A program made the position numbers and the translations under genes. A DNA stretch of 64,000 bases from Paenibacillus radicis (ex Gao et al. 2016) (lineage in GTDB: Bacteria > Bacillota > Bacilli > Paenibacillales > Paenibacillaceae), in contig NZ_BMHY01000001.1 of the NCBI RefSeq assembly GCF_014641555.1, positions 372,001 to 436,000 on the forward strand, read 5' to 3'. Under the pieces are notes generated by a model. That model did not search any database and was not told where the DNA came from. It worked only from the letters and a program-made list of their open reading frames with translations. This document shows positions 23,316 through 32,072 of the stretch, in pieces. Position 1 is the stretch's first letter. Every line of letters starts with the position of its first letter.

Positions 23316-24587
23316 ATGACAACGCAATCGCAATCCGTCGTAAGCTTGGCCGACCTTCGGCAAACAGTAGAACGGTTGGCCATGACGACTCCCGTTACGG
23401 ATATGCATACTCATTTGTATGCGCCAGAATTTGGTGATCTTCTGTTATGGGGCATTGATGAGCTGCTTACCTACCACTATTTAATTTCGGAGTCGTTTCG
23501 ATGGTCGGAGGAGGAGTACAGCCATTTCTGGTCGTTGACCAAACGCGAGCAAGCGGATTGGATATGGAAATTGCTGTTCATCGACCATTCTCCGTTAAGC
23601 GAAGCGGCAACCGGATTCATTACGATCCTTAAGCGGCTGGGGCTGGACGTATCTTCGCGTAATCTGGATGATTACCGGGAGGCGCTATCCAGACGTACGG
23701 TACAGGAACAAGTCGATACGGTTATGCAAATTTCCGGAGTAAGCAAAATCGTAATGACCAACGATCCTTTTGATTCCGTTGAACGTCCAGTTTGGCTTGC
23801 GGATCAAGGAAAGTCCGATCCCCGGTTTTATGCGGCACTTCGTGTAGATGCCTTGTTGAATGATTGGCCTCATGCAGTGAAGGAGCTTCAAAAGCTGGGT
23901 TATGATGTACAAACGGAGTGGAGTCAGCGGACGAAAGAAGAGACGCGCCGTTTTCTGTCGGAGTGGATTATTCGAATGGATGCCCTTTATTTGGCAGTCT
24001 CGATGCCCGGCGACTTCGTCTATCCCGCGGATGACCACCGCAGCAAGATGATTGACGACGTGATGGTTCCCGTATGTGGTGAACGGAATATTCCGTTTGC
24101 ACTGATGATTGGCGTTCGGAGACGAGTGAATCCATCGCTTGGTTTGGCCGGGGATATGAGTATGCGCTCAGACGTAACGGCAGTAGAAGCATTATGCCGC
24201 CGCTATCCGGAGCAGAAATTTCTCATTACGATGCTGGCAAGGGAAAATCAGCATGAATTGACGGTACTCGCACGTAAGTTCCGCAATTTGATGATTTTCG
24301 GCTGCTGGTGGTTCCTGCACATTGAATCGATGGTTGAGGAAATGACGCGTTTCCGTGTTGAGCTGCTCGGCACCTCCATGATTCCGCAGCATTCCGACTG
24401 CCGTGTATTTGAGCAGCTTATTTACAAATGGGAGCATTCGCGGAGAATTATCGGCAGCGTACTGGCCGACAAATACGAGAAGCTGCATCATAGCGGCTGG
24501 AGCGTGACAGAAGAGGAAATTCAGCGGGATTTGGACGATATGCTGAATCAAAACTTCTGGCGCTTTCTTGGCAAGGAACATAAGTAA
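23316..24587 (+). CDS. Uronate isomerase, Bh0493-like amidohydrolase-superfamily enzyme
   Basis: This 423-residue protein resembles the short uronate isomerase Bh0493 of Bacillus halodurans more than classical UxaC. The N-terminal metal motif is PVTDMHTHLYAPEFGDLLLW (His31 and His33), and ITMLARENQHELTVLARKF, NLMIFGCWWF and MIPQHSDCRVFEQLIYKW are other conserved stretches. The enzyme interconverts D-glucuronate with D-fructuronate (or galacturonate with tagaturonate). It is the last gene of the operon and supplies the substrate of the SDR. ATG 23316 has GGGAG 8 nt upstream and is preferred over the ATG at 23310. Confidence 0.87.
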   Translation: MTTQSQSVVSLADLRQTVERLAMTTPVTDMHTHLYAPEFGDLLLWGIDELLTYHYLISESFRWSEEEYSHFWSLTKREQADWIWKLLFIDHSPLSEAATGFITILKRLGLDVSSRNLDDYREALSRRTVQEQVDTVMQISGVSKIVMTNDPFDSVERPVWLADQGKSDPRFYAALRVDALLNDWPHAVKELQKLGYDVQTEWSQRTKEETRRFLSEWIIRMDALYLAVSMPGDFVYPADDHRSKMIDDVMVPVCGERNIPFALMIGVRRRVNPSLGLAGDMSMRSDVTAVEALCRRYPEQKFLITMLARENQHELTVLARKFRNLMIFGCWWFLHIESMVEEMTRFRVELLGTSMIPQHSDCRVFEQLIYKWEHSRRIIGSVLADKYEKLHHSGWSVTEEEIQRDLDDMLNQNFWRFLGKEHK

Positions 24588-24605
24588 ACGTGAAAGTGAA
24601 TCGAT

Positions 24606-24644
24606 GCCTGACGACCGCTTACCGCGGCTCGCCAGGCTTTTTTT
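24606..24644 (+). terminator. Terminator of the hexuronate/lar operon
   Basis: Stem GCCTG...CCGC / GCGG...CAGGC is followed by seven T. Confidence 0.82.
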
Positions 24645-24655
24645 ATACTGGACGG

Positions 24656-24670
24656 TGAGAATGGTTTTCA
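24656..24670 (+). promoter_or_regulatory. Fur-box-like sequence upstream of AraC regulator
   Basis: TGAGAATGGTTTTCA matches 12 of 15 positions of the 7-1-7 Fur consensus. A -10-like TACAAT follows at 24673-24678. It is weaker than the other Fur boxes in the window. Confidence 0.45.
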
Positions 24671-24713
24671 ATTACAATTGTGATAAAGCATTCTCTCGAA
24701 AGGGTGACATGGA

Positions 24714-26336
24714 ATGACGATTGCTGAGCATCCGTCTTCGGATAAGTCATGGAGCAAGCAGTGGCTCCATCAGATATGGATTCGATTAAAGGAAGCTTCC
24801 AAGCAAGACCATAGCACCTTTCATTACCAACTGCTATATGGAAGCGCACCTTCTCATTTGTTTATCGTTCTGAATGGGCAAATGGGCAATATCATTGTGG
24901 ATGGATTATTAGGTCCGGCAAGTCCGGATAGAGTATATTGGATCAGGCCCGGCCAGCGGGTTGAAATGAATTATTCCTCAGTCGGGCCGCGAGAATTGTA
25001 TCTATTTCCGTTTGAAGCACTTGACCTGAATGAGGCATTTAAAGCGGAGGAGCGGGATGATTTCCCCCCAGCATCTGAAGGTCTGCCTGCAGCCTCTCCG
25101 GCCGAACTGCTGGCATTATGCGAGAAAATATTCGGCCATTGGCACAGCGGCGACAAAGTGGACCGGTTAGCCAGCCAAGCGGGCTTTCAGGACCTGCTTC
25201 ATTTGCTGTTCAAAAAGCAAGGGCAGCACGAGGAAGCGCTGGACCGGGTCAGCGAATATATGAAGCTGCATTACCGGGAGCCGGTTACGGTCGAGGCTTT
25301 GTCGGAAATGGCGGGCATGAGCCGGTATTACTTTATGAGATCATTCAAAGACCGGTTTGGGCAAAGCGCGATGGATTATTTAACGGAGCTCCGAACGAAC
25401 CAAGCGAAGCAATTGCTGGAAGAAGGGTTTCCCCTATGGGATATTGTGGACCGGATCGGCTACAAGGACCCGCAATATTTCAGCAGCCAATTCAATAAGA
25501 ATGTGGGAATATCGCCCAGAACCTATACGTTAAACCGCAGATGCAAGGTTGCAGCCTATAGTTGGCCGAACATCGGACATTTGCTTACACTTCAAATGAT
25601 TCCGTATGCAGCGCCGATTGATCAGTTCTGGTCGGATGATTATCGTAAAAAATATCGTTTTGATGTGAAGCATCTGCTGAGCCATGATTATGAATTTAAC
25701 CTTGAGGCGTTATGGCGTTCCCGCCCCGATCGTATCGTTGCACTTGATGAGATGCTTCCGGAGGAAGAGAAGCAGAAGCTTCGGCAAATTGCTCCCGTTC
25801 TTTTCCTGCCCTGGCATACGGAAGACTGGAGGATGCATTTGCAATTGACGGCTCAATTTCTGGAGCGTGAAAAGGAAGGCAGCCTGTGGCTAACCCGTTA
25901 TGACCAGCAGGTCGAAGCCGTGGCGCAGCGTATGCCTGCGGCTTTTAGGCAAGGAACGCTGCTTATTATAAGCATTGCATCCCGGGGAATTAACGTCTGG
26001 GGGAAGAGAGCAGGAACGGTGCTGTATGACGATTTAGGCCTCACGTGCCCCACGGGCGTTGAGACGGTTGAATCCACGGAGTACGTGCAAGCAGAGCAGC
26101 TTGGAGCGTATGACGCGGACTCGATTCTCATCCATGTGTTGAAGGACCGGGACTCGCAGATAATATGGGAGCGTCTCCAGCGCTCGGAGGTTTGGCGTAA
26201 ACTTCGGGCTGTCCGCAACCATAACGTCTATCACACATCGGGACAGGCCTGGCTCGCTGAACCGATTCTGGAATATACGGCGAATCGGCATGATCATATG
26301 CTGCAGGAGCTCAATGCTTTATTTCGTGCCCTGTAA
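24714..26336 (+). CDS. Btr-like AraC regulator with C-terminal siderophore-binding domain
   Basis: This 540-residue cytoplasmic protein has no signal peptide. An N-terminal sensor-like region (about 1-165) is followed by an AraC DNA-binding domain (about 175-275: VTVEALSEMAGMSRYYFMRS, IVDRIGYKDPQYFSSQFNK, VGISPRTYTLNR). A FecB-type ligand domain follows (about 280-540: EALWRSRPDRIVALDEM, LRQIAPVLFLPW, VWRKLRAVRNHNVYHTSGQA). The same architecture is found in Bacillus Btr (YbbB), which binds bacillibactin and activates the feu uptake genes. Here the neighbour is the Fur-controlled lipoprotein at 26434, the probable target. Contrast with the 9796 frame, where the two halves are separated by a signal peptide. 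Confidence 0.87.
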   Translation: MTIAEHPSSDKSWSKQWLHQIWIRLKEASKQDHSTFHYQLLYGSAPSHLFIVLNGQMGNIIVDGLLGPASPDRVYWIRPGQRVEMNYSSVGPRELYLFPFEALDLNEAFKAEERDDFPPASEGLPAASPAELLALCEKIFGHWHSGDKVDRLASQAGFQDLLHLLFKKQGQHEEALDRVSEYMKLHYREPVTVEALSEMAGMSRYYFMRSFKDRFGQSAMDYLTELRTNQAKQLLEEGFPLWDIVDRIGYKDPQYFSSQFNKNVGISPRTYTLNRRCKVAAYSWPNIGHLLTLQMIPYAAPIDQFWSDDYRKKYRFDVKHLLSHDYEFNLEALWRSRPDRIVALDEMLPEEEKQKLRQIAPVLFLPWHTEDWRMHLQLTAQFLEREKEGSLWLTRYDQQVEAVAQRMPAAFRQGTLLIISIASRGINVWGKRAGTVLYDDLGLTCPTGVETVESTEYVQAEQLGAYDADSILIHVLKDRDSQIIWERLQRSEVWRKLRAVRNHNVYHTSGQAWLAEPILEYTANRHDHMLQELNALFRAL

Positions 26337-26381
26337 CGGGCGGAATCGGGCATGATTTCACATTCCTTCACAGGACAAAGG

Positions 26382-26413
26382 TGATATAATGATCTATATG
26401 ATTATGATTATCA
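26382..26413 (+). promoter_or_regulatory. Extended -10 promoter with Fur box
   Basis: TG-A-TATAAT (26382-26390) is followed by TGATTATGATTATCA (26399-26413), a 14 of 15 match to the Fur consensus. This places the iron-repressed lipoprotein under both Fur and probably the upstream AraC activator. Confidence 0.72.
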
Positions 26414-26433
26414 CTATCAGTGGAGGCGAAACC

Positions 26434-27486
26434 ATGCATCAAACAGAGAAAGCCTTTCGCGCAATTGCGCGTGGCGGGCTAGGTCAAATAAGAACACGGG
26501 GGATAGGATTGCTGCTGATCCTTATCTGCATGACAGTCATCGTGAGCGCTTGCGGGAAACAAGCGAACACGAACGTCAAGCAAGCGGAGGAAACGCCAGC
26601 GTCGACTGCTTCTAATGAAGGGGCGCAAACGCAATTCATTAAGCACGGGTTTGGCGAGACAGAAGTTCCTTTGCATCCAAAACGGGTTGCCGTATTTGGT
26701 CTTGAAGATATCATGCTGTCGCTCGAGGCACCAATGGTGTATGCTTATGGCTTTAAGGGCTACTACTTGGAAGAGCAATTGAACAAATTGAATATTAAGC
26801 TATCCAACAATACGAATTTTGAACCAAGCTATGAACAAATTCTGGCTTCGCAGCCTGATCTTATTATCGTTCAGCAATATTCTATCGATCAGAGCAGATA
26901 TGAGGAGCTGAGCAAAATTGCGCCAACTATCGCTTTTGCTCCGGATGACTGGAGATCGTCAATTGTCGTAATCGGCAAAGCGCTTGGCCTGGAAGACAAG
27001 GCACAAGCCGTGCTTAAAGCGCATGACGAGAAGATCGAGCAAGCGAAAAAAGCAGTTACCGATGCGGTTGGCACAGATAAAACCGTTGTCTATATGCGTC
27101 CTTCCGAAAAGGATTTGCAGGTGTTTTTCCCAAGCTTCAGCTTCGTCTACACGGCGTTTGGTCTGAACCCGGATGCCAGCATTGCCGAATTCCAGAAGGA
27201 AACCTCTGATGATTGGGGAATTAACACTTCGCTTGAGAAGCTGCCTACTATTACAGCGGATTATATATTCGCAATCTATGGAGGATCAATTGATACAGAG
27301 GAAGAGGTACAAAAGCAATTGGACAGCTCAGCTGCGCTCGAGAAGCTTCAAGTGTGGAAAGCGATACCGGCTGTGAAGGAAAACCATGTATTCAAAGTGT
27401 CGCCGAGACATTGGATGTCTTCCGGCCCGATTGCGGAAAGCAAACAAATGGAAGATGTCGTGGCTGCGGTCACTGGCAAGAAATAA
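26434..27486 (+). CDS. Iron-siderophore substrate-binding lipoprotein
   Basis: This 350-residue FecB-type lipoprotein has an N-terminal signal segment that is longer than usual (GIGLLLILICMTVIVSAC, lipobox Cys around residue 40). The binding fold includes LHPKRVAVFGLEDIMLSLEA, YEQILASQPDLIIVQQ, LSKIAPTIAFAPDDWRSS and the terminal AIPAVKENHVFKVSPRHWM. The ATG at 26434 follows GGAGGCG; the frame from 26389 is inside the promoter. It follows the Btr-like regulator and has no permease next to it. It is the third siderophore receptor in the window and is distinct from the other two. Confidence 0.88.
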   Translation: MHQTEKAFRAIARGGLGQIRTRGIGLLLILICMTVIVSACGKQANTNVKQAEETPASTASNEGAQTQFIKHGFGETEVPLHPKRVAVFGLEDIMLSLEAPMVYAYGFKGYYLEEQLNKLNIKLSNNTNFEPSYEQILASQPDLIIVQQYSIDQSRYEELSKIAPTIAFAPDDWRSSIVVIGKALGLEDKAQAVLKAHDEKIEQAKKAVTDAVGTDKTVVYMRPSEKDLQVFFPSFSFVYTAFGLNPDASIAEFQKETSDDWGINTSLEKLPTITADYIFAIYGGSIDTEEEVQKQLDSSAALEKLQVWKAIPAVKENHVFKVSPRHWMSSGPIAESKQMEDVVAAVTGKK

Positions 27487-27511
27487 CTGGCGTTCACGCT
27501 CAGAACGCAGC

Positions 27512-27537
27512 AGGGGCCGCTTATGTTAAGCGGCCTC
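27512..27537 (+). terminator. GC-rich hairpin between lipoprotein and ABC exporter
   Basis: AGGGGCCGCTT / AAGCGGCCTCT stem with loop ATGTT. There is no T-run, so it may be a weak terminator or an mRNA 3' stabiliser. Confidence 0.4.
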
Positions 27538-27599
27538 TACCGCTCTGTAGGGGAATGGTGATGGATTCAGCTTGATGGAAATGGAAGGAGCATTTTTTC

Positions 27600-29315
27600 G
27601 TGATATACAAATTTTTTGCCTATTATAAGCCTTATAAAACGTTATTTCTAATCGATTTCTGCTGCGCTGTATTTGCTGCCCTGCTAGAGCTCGGCTTCCC
27701 GCTTGTTGTGAATCAATTCGTCGATAAGCTGTTACCCTCCGGCAACTGGACTATGATTCTATGGGCATGTCTGGGTCTTCTTTCTATCTATGCGCTTAAT
27801 AGTGTGATGCAATATGTGGTGACATATTGGGGACATAAGCTAGGGATCAACATTGAAACCGATATGCGGAAAAAGCTGTTTAATCATGTGCAAAAGCTGT
27901 CGTTTCGTTTCTTCGACAATAATAAAACGGGACATCTTATGACGCGGATGACCAACAATCTGATGGAAATCGGCGAATTGGCGCATCATGGCCCGGAGGA
28001 TTTATTTATTGCGGCTATGACGCTAATCGGAGCCTTTATCTTGATGCTGCTGATTAACTGGAAGCTGGCGCTGCTCTCCGTCGTCATTATTCCGGGTCTG
28101 ATCTACTTGTCGCTCTACTTCAATCGCAAGATGATTCGCGCCTTCCAACAGATGTTCAAGGATGTCGGGGAAATTAACGCTAGAGTAGAGGATAGTGTCG
28201 GCGGCATACGTGTTGTGCAAGCATTTACTAACGAGAAGCATGAAGCTGCCCGTTTTGCGAAAAACAACGAACAATACCGTCTGACTAAATTTATTTCTTA
28301 TAAAATTCAGGCGCAAAATACTTCCATCAGTTATTTTCTGATGCGTATGGTTATTTTGTTCGTCCTCGTCTGCGGCACTTGGTTTGTTATAGACGGTCAA
28401 ATGACGAGCGGGGATTTTGTCGGATTTCTACTGTTGTCTAATGTGTTTCTAGGGCCGATCAACAAAATTAATTCGGTCATTGAAAGCTACCCGAGAGGGA
28501 TGGCGGGCTTCAAGAGCTACTTGGAGCTGCTGGAGACGGAGCCGGACATTGCAGATGCACCAGGAGCACGGGATGTAGGTACACTGCGAGGCGATATTCG
28601 TTACAGCGGGGTTACTTTCGGGTATGAGAATGAAGCGAAGGTACTGAAGTCCATCGATCTATCGATTAGCGCCGGAGAGACGATTGCGTTTGTCGGCCCT
28701 TCAGGCGCGGGCAAAACAACGCTTTGCAGCTTGCTGCCGCGCTTCTATGAGCCGGAGTCCGGGACAATCTCCATAGACGGAATCGACACGGCTCAGATGA
28801 AGCTTGCCTCGCTTCGCGGACAAATCGGCATCGTGCAGCAGGATGTTTTCCTATTTACAGGAACGATTCTCGAAAATATTGCGTATGGCGATCTAAATGC
28901 AAAGGAAGCGGACATTTGGGAAGCAGCACGCCGGGCGCAGCTGGATACATTCATTCGGGCACAGCCGGACGGCCTGCAGACGATTATAGGCGAGCGAGGC
29001 GTCAAGCTTTCGGGCGGTCAGAAGCAGCGGCTTGCTATTGCCCGGATGTTCCTGAAAAATCCTCCGATTCTGATTCTGGACGAAGCAACCTCTGCGCTCG
29101 ATACCGAGACGGAAAAGGCGATCCAACAATCGCTTGCCGAGTTGTCCGAGGGCAGAACGACACTGGTTATTGCGCACCGGCTGGCAACAGTCAAAAACGC
29201 GGACCGCATCGTCGTTGTGACGGAGAAGGGCATAACCGAGCAAGGCAAGCATCAGGAGCTGCTTACGAAGGGCGGCTTCTACAGCAAACTTTATGAAGCG
29301 CAGTTTGGCGCATAG
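27600..29315 (+). CDS. ABC transporter, fused permease/ATPase exporter
   Basis: This 571-residue half-size exporter has six membrane helices in about residues 1-310 and a nucleotide-binding domain with Walker A FVGPSGAGKTT, signature VKLSGGQKQRLAIAR, Walker B ILILDEATSALD and switch IAHRLAT. It works as a dimer and belongs to the MsbA/multidrug group (YknU/YwjA-like). GTG at 27600 is supported by GGAAGGAG. Its place behind iron-uptake genes allows a role in siderophore or toxic-metabolite export, but the domain content alone does not show this. Confidence 0.88.
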   Translation: MIYKFFAYYKPYKTLFLIDFCCAVFAALLELGFPLVVNQFVDKLLPSGNWTMILWACLGLLSIYALNSVMQYVVTYWGHKLGINIETDMRKKLFNHVQKLSFRFFDNNKTGHLMTRMTNNLMEIGELAHHGPEDLFIAAMTLIGAFILMLLINWKLALLSVVIIPGLIYLSLYFNRKMIRAFQQMFKDVGEINARVEDSVGGIRVVQAFTNEKHEAARFAKNNEQYRLTKFISYKIQAQNTSISYFLMRMVILFVLVCGTWFVIDGQMTSGDFVGFLLLSNVFLGPINKINSVIESYPRGMAGFKSYLELLETEPDIADAPGARDVGTLRGDIRYSGVTFGYENEAKVLKSIDLSISAGETIAFVGPSGAGKTTLCSLLPRFYEPESGTISIDGIDTAQMKLASLRGQIGIVQQDVFLFTGTILENIAYGDLNAKEADIWEAARRAQLDTFIRAQPDGLQTIIGERGVKLSGGQKQRLAIARMFLKNPPILILDEATSALDTETEKAIQQSLAELSEGRTTLVIAHRLATVKNADRIVVVTEKGITEQGKHQELLTKGGFYSKLYEAQFGA

Positions 29316-29328
29316 CTAACATAATAAG

Positions 29329-29371
29329 AGGTTCTTCTTCAAGTAAATGCTTGAAGGAGGACCTTTTTTTA
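29329..29371 (+). terminator. Terminator after ABC exporter
   Basis: A 15-bp imperfect stem (AGGTTCTTCTTCAAG / CTTGAAGGAGGACCT) with a 6-nt loop is followed by seven T. Confidence 0.82.
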
Positions 29372-29512
29372 TGCTGAGAGTTATATATAGTGTCGAGTAA
29401 TAAGGACTTATGAACCATTGAAACAAATCTGAACTGCGATAAAGTGGTATATATTACCATAAAGCGGATTAGTTATCCGCCCTATCTTTTTCATCTTATG
29501 TTAGGAGGATGT

Positions 29513-30175
29513 ATGGTGAAAATATTATTTATATATACTAGAGCTATTTTTATTATTTTTATTGTAAGTGTAATCGTTGCAGGCTGTCAGAAAGAACAGG
29601 AAAAAGTTGAATTTGAATACCCTGTATACACTGAGCTTAAGGAAGGGATGTATTTAATAACTTACGATTATGATTCGATGGCATTGTCCAAAACAGAATA
29701 TATATCATTCGATAATGGAGACCTTGTCATAGATCCAAACTATTATCAAACGCATGATTTAAAGAGAGGGGATGTGATCTATTTTGAAACGCCAGCTGAT
29801 TTTAAATCCCATCATCCCGAAAACAATATAGCTCGAATTATTGCTCTTCCTGACGAAAAATTGCGTATAAAGAAAGGACAGATCTATATTAACAACGAGA
29901 AATTGAAAACCTTCTATGGAAAATCACTCGCTGGAGGTTTACATAAGAAGGAATTTTTAAAAATGATAAAAAAGGCTCCCGGAACTAAATGCGAAAAAGA
30001 GTGCTTAAATACATTTAAAAGTACGTTTGATTTCAGTCTAAAGAAAACTCTAATCCCCAATCATGCTATTTATGTAATCGGGGATAACTGGTCAAGAAGT
30101 TACGACAGCAGATTGTTTGGCACATTGCCTGAAATAAATATTTTAGGGAAAGTGATGGGTTACGCAAAGCCTTAA
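29513..30175 (+). CDS. Signal-peptidase-I-like lipoprotein lacking the catalytic lysine
   Basis: This 220-residue protein has a lipoprotein signal (IIFIVSVIVAGC, Cys25) and an S26 peptidase-like fold. The Ser motif is present (YDYDSMALSK, Ser55), as are RGDVIYF and GDNWSRSYDSRLFG. In type I signal peptidases the segment reads VKRIIG, with Lys as the general base. Here it is NIARIIALPDEK, with Ala107 at the lysine position. It is therefore probably not a normal signal peptidase: it may be inactive, use another base, or be a binding protein. The gene is AT-rich compared with its surroundings. ATG 29513 has TTAGGAGG upstream; GTG 29516 is also possible. Confidence 0.75.
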   Translation: MVKILFIYTRAIFIIFIVSVIVAGCQKEQEKVEFEYPVYTELKEGMYLITYDYDSMALSKTEYISFDNGDLVIDPNYYQTHDLKRGDVIYFETPADFKSHHPENNIARIIALPDEKLRIKKGQIYINNEKLKTFYGKSLAGGLHKKEFLKMIKKAPGTKCEKECLNTFKSTFDFSLKKTLIPNHAIYVIGDNWSRSYDSRLFGTLPEINILGKVMGYAKP

Positions 30176-30265
30176 AGCTGTGCGTGGCCAATAACAGGAT
30201 ATCCCGACGCTTTTGTCGAAATAGCGTTCAACGGAAGGGCAATCGAACAAAGGAGAGAGTATGAC

Positions 30266-30973
30266 ATGCATAAAATAATGGTCGTAGAAGATGATCCGAA
30301 AATTGCGGAGCTTCTGCTGTCTACAATAAAGAAGTACGGCTATGAGGGAATACGGGTTCATGATTTCCAGCATGTATTAGAGGAGTTCCATGAAGCGAAG
30401 CCGGATTTAGTGCTTTTGGACGTGAATTTGCCTAGCTATGACGGCTATTATTGGTGCAGGCAAATTCGTAATGCCTCGATATGTCCTGTCCTGTTCATAT
30501 CAGCTCGTGACGGTGAAATGGATCAGATTATGGCTCTTGAGAACGGCGGAGATGATTATATGACGAAGCCGTTTCACGCTGGAATTGTGTTAGCCAAAAT
30601 TCAAAGCCAGCTTCGGCGTGCCTATGGGGAGTATGCAGCCAGAAACAGTGAACGGGTTCTTGAGCAGGACGGGCTTGTTCTTTATCCCGAAAGACAGGAG
30701 CTGAAGCTTGGAGATACCGTCATAACGCTTACGAAAAAAGAGTCCTACATTGTAGAAAGTCTGATTGAGCGCTATCCGCGGGTAGCCAGCCGGGAGGCTC
30801 TGCTTGAGAAGCTGTGGGATGATCAAACGTATGTCGATGAGAATACGATCAACGTAAACATTACCCGCGTCAGAAAAAAGTTTCAGGAGCTGAACATTGA
30901 GGATGCTTTAGTGACGGTTAGAGGGATGGGTTACCGGCTAAACGTTACCTGGACGAAGGAGAATTACGAGTGA
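30266..30973 (+). CDS. Response regulator, OmpR family (BceR-like)
   Basis: This 235-residue regulator has a receiver domain (VVEDD at 6-10, phospho-acceptor Asp in VLLDVNLP near residue 52, FISARDG, and the Lys in TKPF) and a winged helix (LTKKESYIVESLIERYPRVA, NTINVNITRVRKKFQEL, GMGYRLN). It resembles BceR, which switches on peptide-antibiotic ABC transporters. Its last 4 nt overlap the kinase gene. Output is most likely the ABC transporter at 32073. Confidence 0.88.
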   Translation: MHKIMVVEDDPKIAELLLSTIKKYGYEGIRVHDFQHVLEEFHEAKPDLVLLDVNLPSYDGYYWCRQIRNASICPVLFISARDGEMDQIMALENGGDDYMTKPFHAGIVLAKIQSQLRRAYGEYAARNSERVLEQDGLVLYPERQELKLGDTVITLTKKESYIVESLIERYPRVASREALLEKLWDDQTYVDENTINVNITRVRKKFQELNIEDALVTVRGMGYRLNVTWTKENYE

Positions 30974-31980
30974 AACTATTTTTCAGAGAGCACGCTTTGC
31001 TTCTTGTCGTCCAGCTTGTGCAATTAGGCTTCATCGTTTCGATTTATTGGCTGGATGGCTATCGCGATCTGTTGACCGTTCTATATTCTGTATTTATTGC
31101 TTTTTTCATTTTAAGCGGATATCTGGTGTACCAGTTTGTCAGCCGCAAGCACTATTACCTCCGCCTAAGCCAGCCTCTCGAATCATTTGATGCTTCAATC
31201 CAGCAGCGCGAGCATGCTCCCGTCTCCGAGGCGCTTCAGAAGCTGCTGCATAGCCAGTACCGCCATTATGAGCAGCAGCTTTACACGCTCAAGAAGCAGC
31301 AGGAGGAGCATCTGATCTTCATGGACCAATGGGTGCATCAGATGAAAACACCGCTCTCGGTCATTGATCTCACGGTTCAACATATGGACGAGCCCGAATT
31401 TGCCAGCATACGCGAGGAGTTGGAGAGGATGCGCTCTGGCTTGCACACGGTTCTTTACATGTCCCGGCTTCGCGCCTTTGAACAGGATTTTCATGTCAAG
31501 CCCGTTGCTTTATCGCAAATGATTAGTAACGTTATCCATGACAACAAACGATTATTTATCCGCAACCGGATTTACCCCGAGGTTCAGAGCTATACGTCTG
31601 ACATAACGGTCGAAACGGATGAGAAATGGCTGTTTTTCATGCTGTCTCAGCTCGTTATCAATGCCGTTAAATATTCAGCTGGTACCGATGCCGAAGGGAA
31701 AAAGGTTGTGGTTTCCTATTATTTGCGCGGCAATGAACCCGTCATTGAGGTTGCAGATCGAGGGATAGGTATTCCTGCCGCTGATATGAAGCGGGTGTTT
31801 GATTCCTTTTTTACCGGTCAGAATGGGCGCGGTACGCGTGAATCTACGGGCATGGGGCTTTATTTGACGAAGGAGGCGGCAGATCGTCTTGGGCATCGAA
31901 TTGAGCTAACGTCTGAGGAAGGTAACGGTACGCAGGTGCGGATTGTTTTTGCATCCTATCAAAAGCTTACAACCGTGTAA
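30970..31980 (+). CDS. Sensor histidine kinase, intramembrane-sensing (BceS-like)
   Basis: This 336-residue kinase has two N-terminal membrane helices (about 10-28 and 34-55) joined by only a few outside residues. The H-box is FMDQWVHQMKTPLS, with the phospho-acceptor His. N-box NAVKYS and G-boxes VADRGIGIP and STGMGLYLTKEA complete the ATPase domain. This short layout marks kinases that sense flux through a partner BceAB transporter rather than a ligand directly. The partner genes follow at 32073 and 32812. Confidence 0.88.
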   Translation: MKLFFREHALLLVVQLVQLGFIVSIYWLDGYRDLLTVLYSVFIAFFILSGYLVYQFVSRKHYYLRLSQPLESFDASIQQREHAPVSEALQKLLHSQYRHYEQQLYTLKKQQEEHLIFMDQWVHQMKTPLSVIDLTVQHMDEPEFASIREELERMRSGLHTVLYMSRLRAFEQDFHVKPVALSQMISNVIHDNKRLFIRNRIYPEVQSYTSDITVETDEKWLFFMLSQLVINAVKYSAGTDAEGKKVVVSYYLRGNEPVIEVADRGIGIPAADMKRVFDSFFTGQNGRGTRESTGMGLYLTKEAADRLGHRIELTSEEGNGTQVRIVFASYQKLTTV

Positions 31981-32072
31981 TAAAAGTGAAAGCCAAATCG
32001 ATAGTTTGCAGCCAATCGTCTACAGTATACTGATCACATTAACTGTTTGCCCCGTGAAAGGAGATCAGAAGT

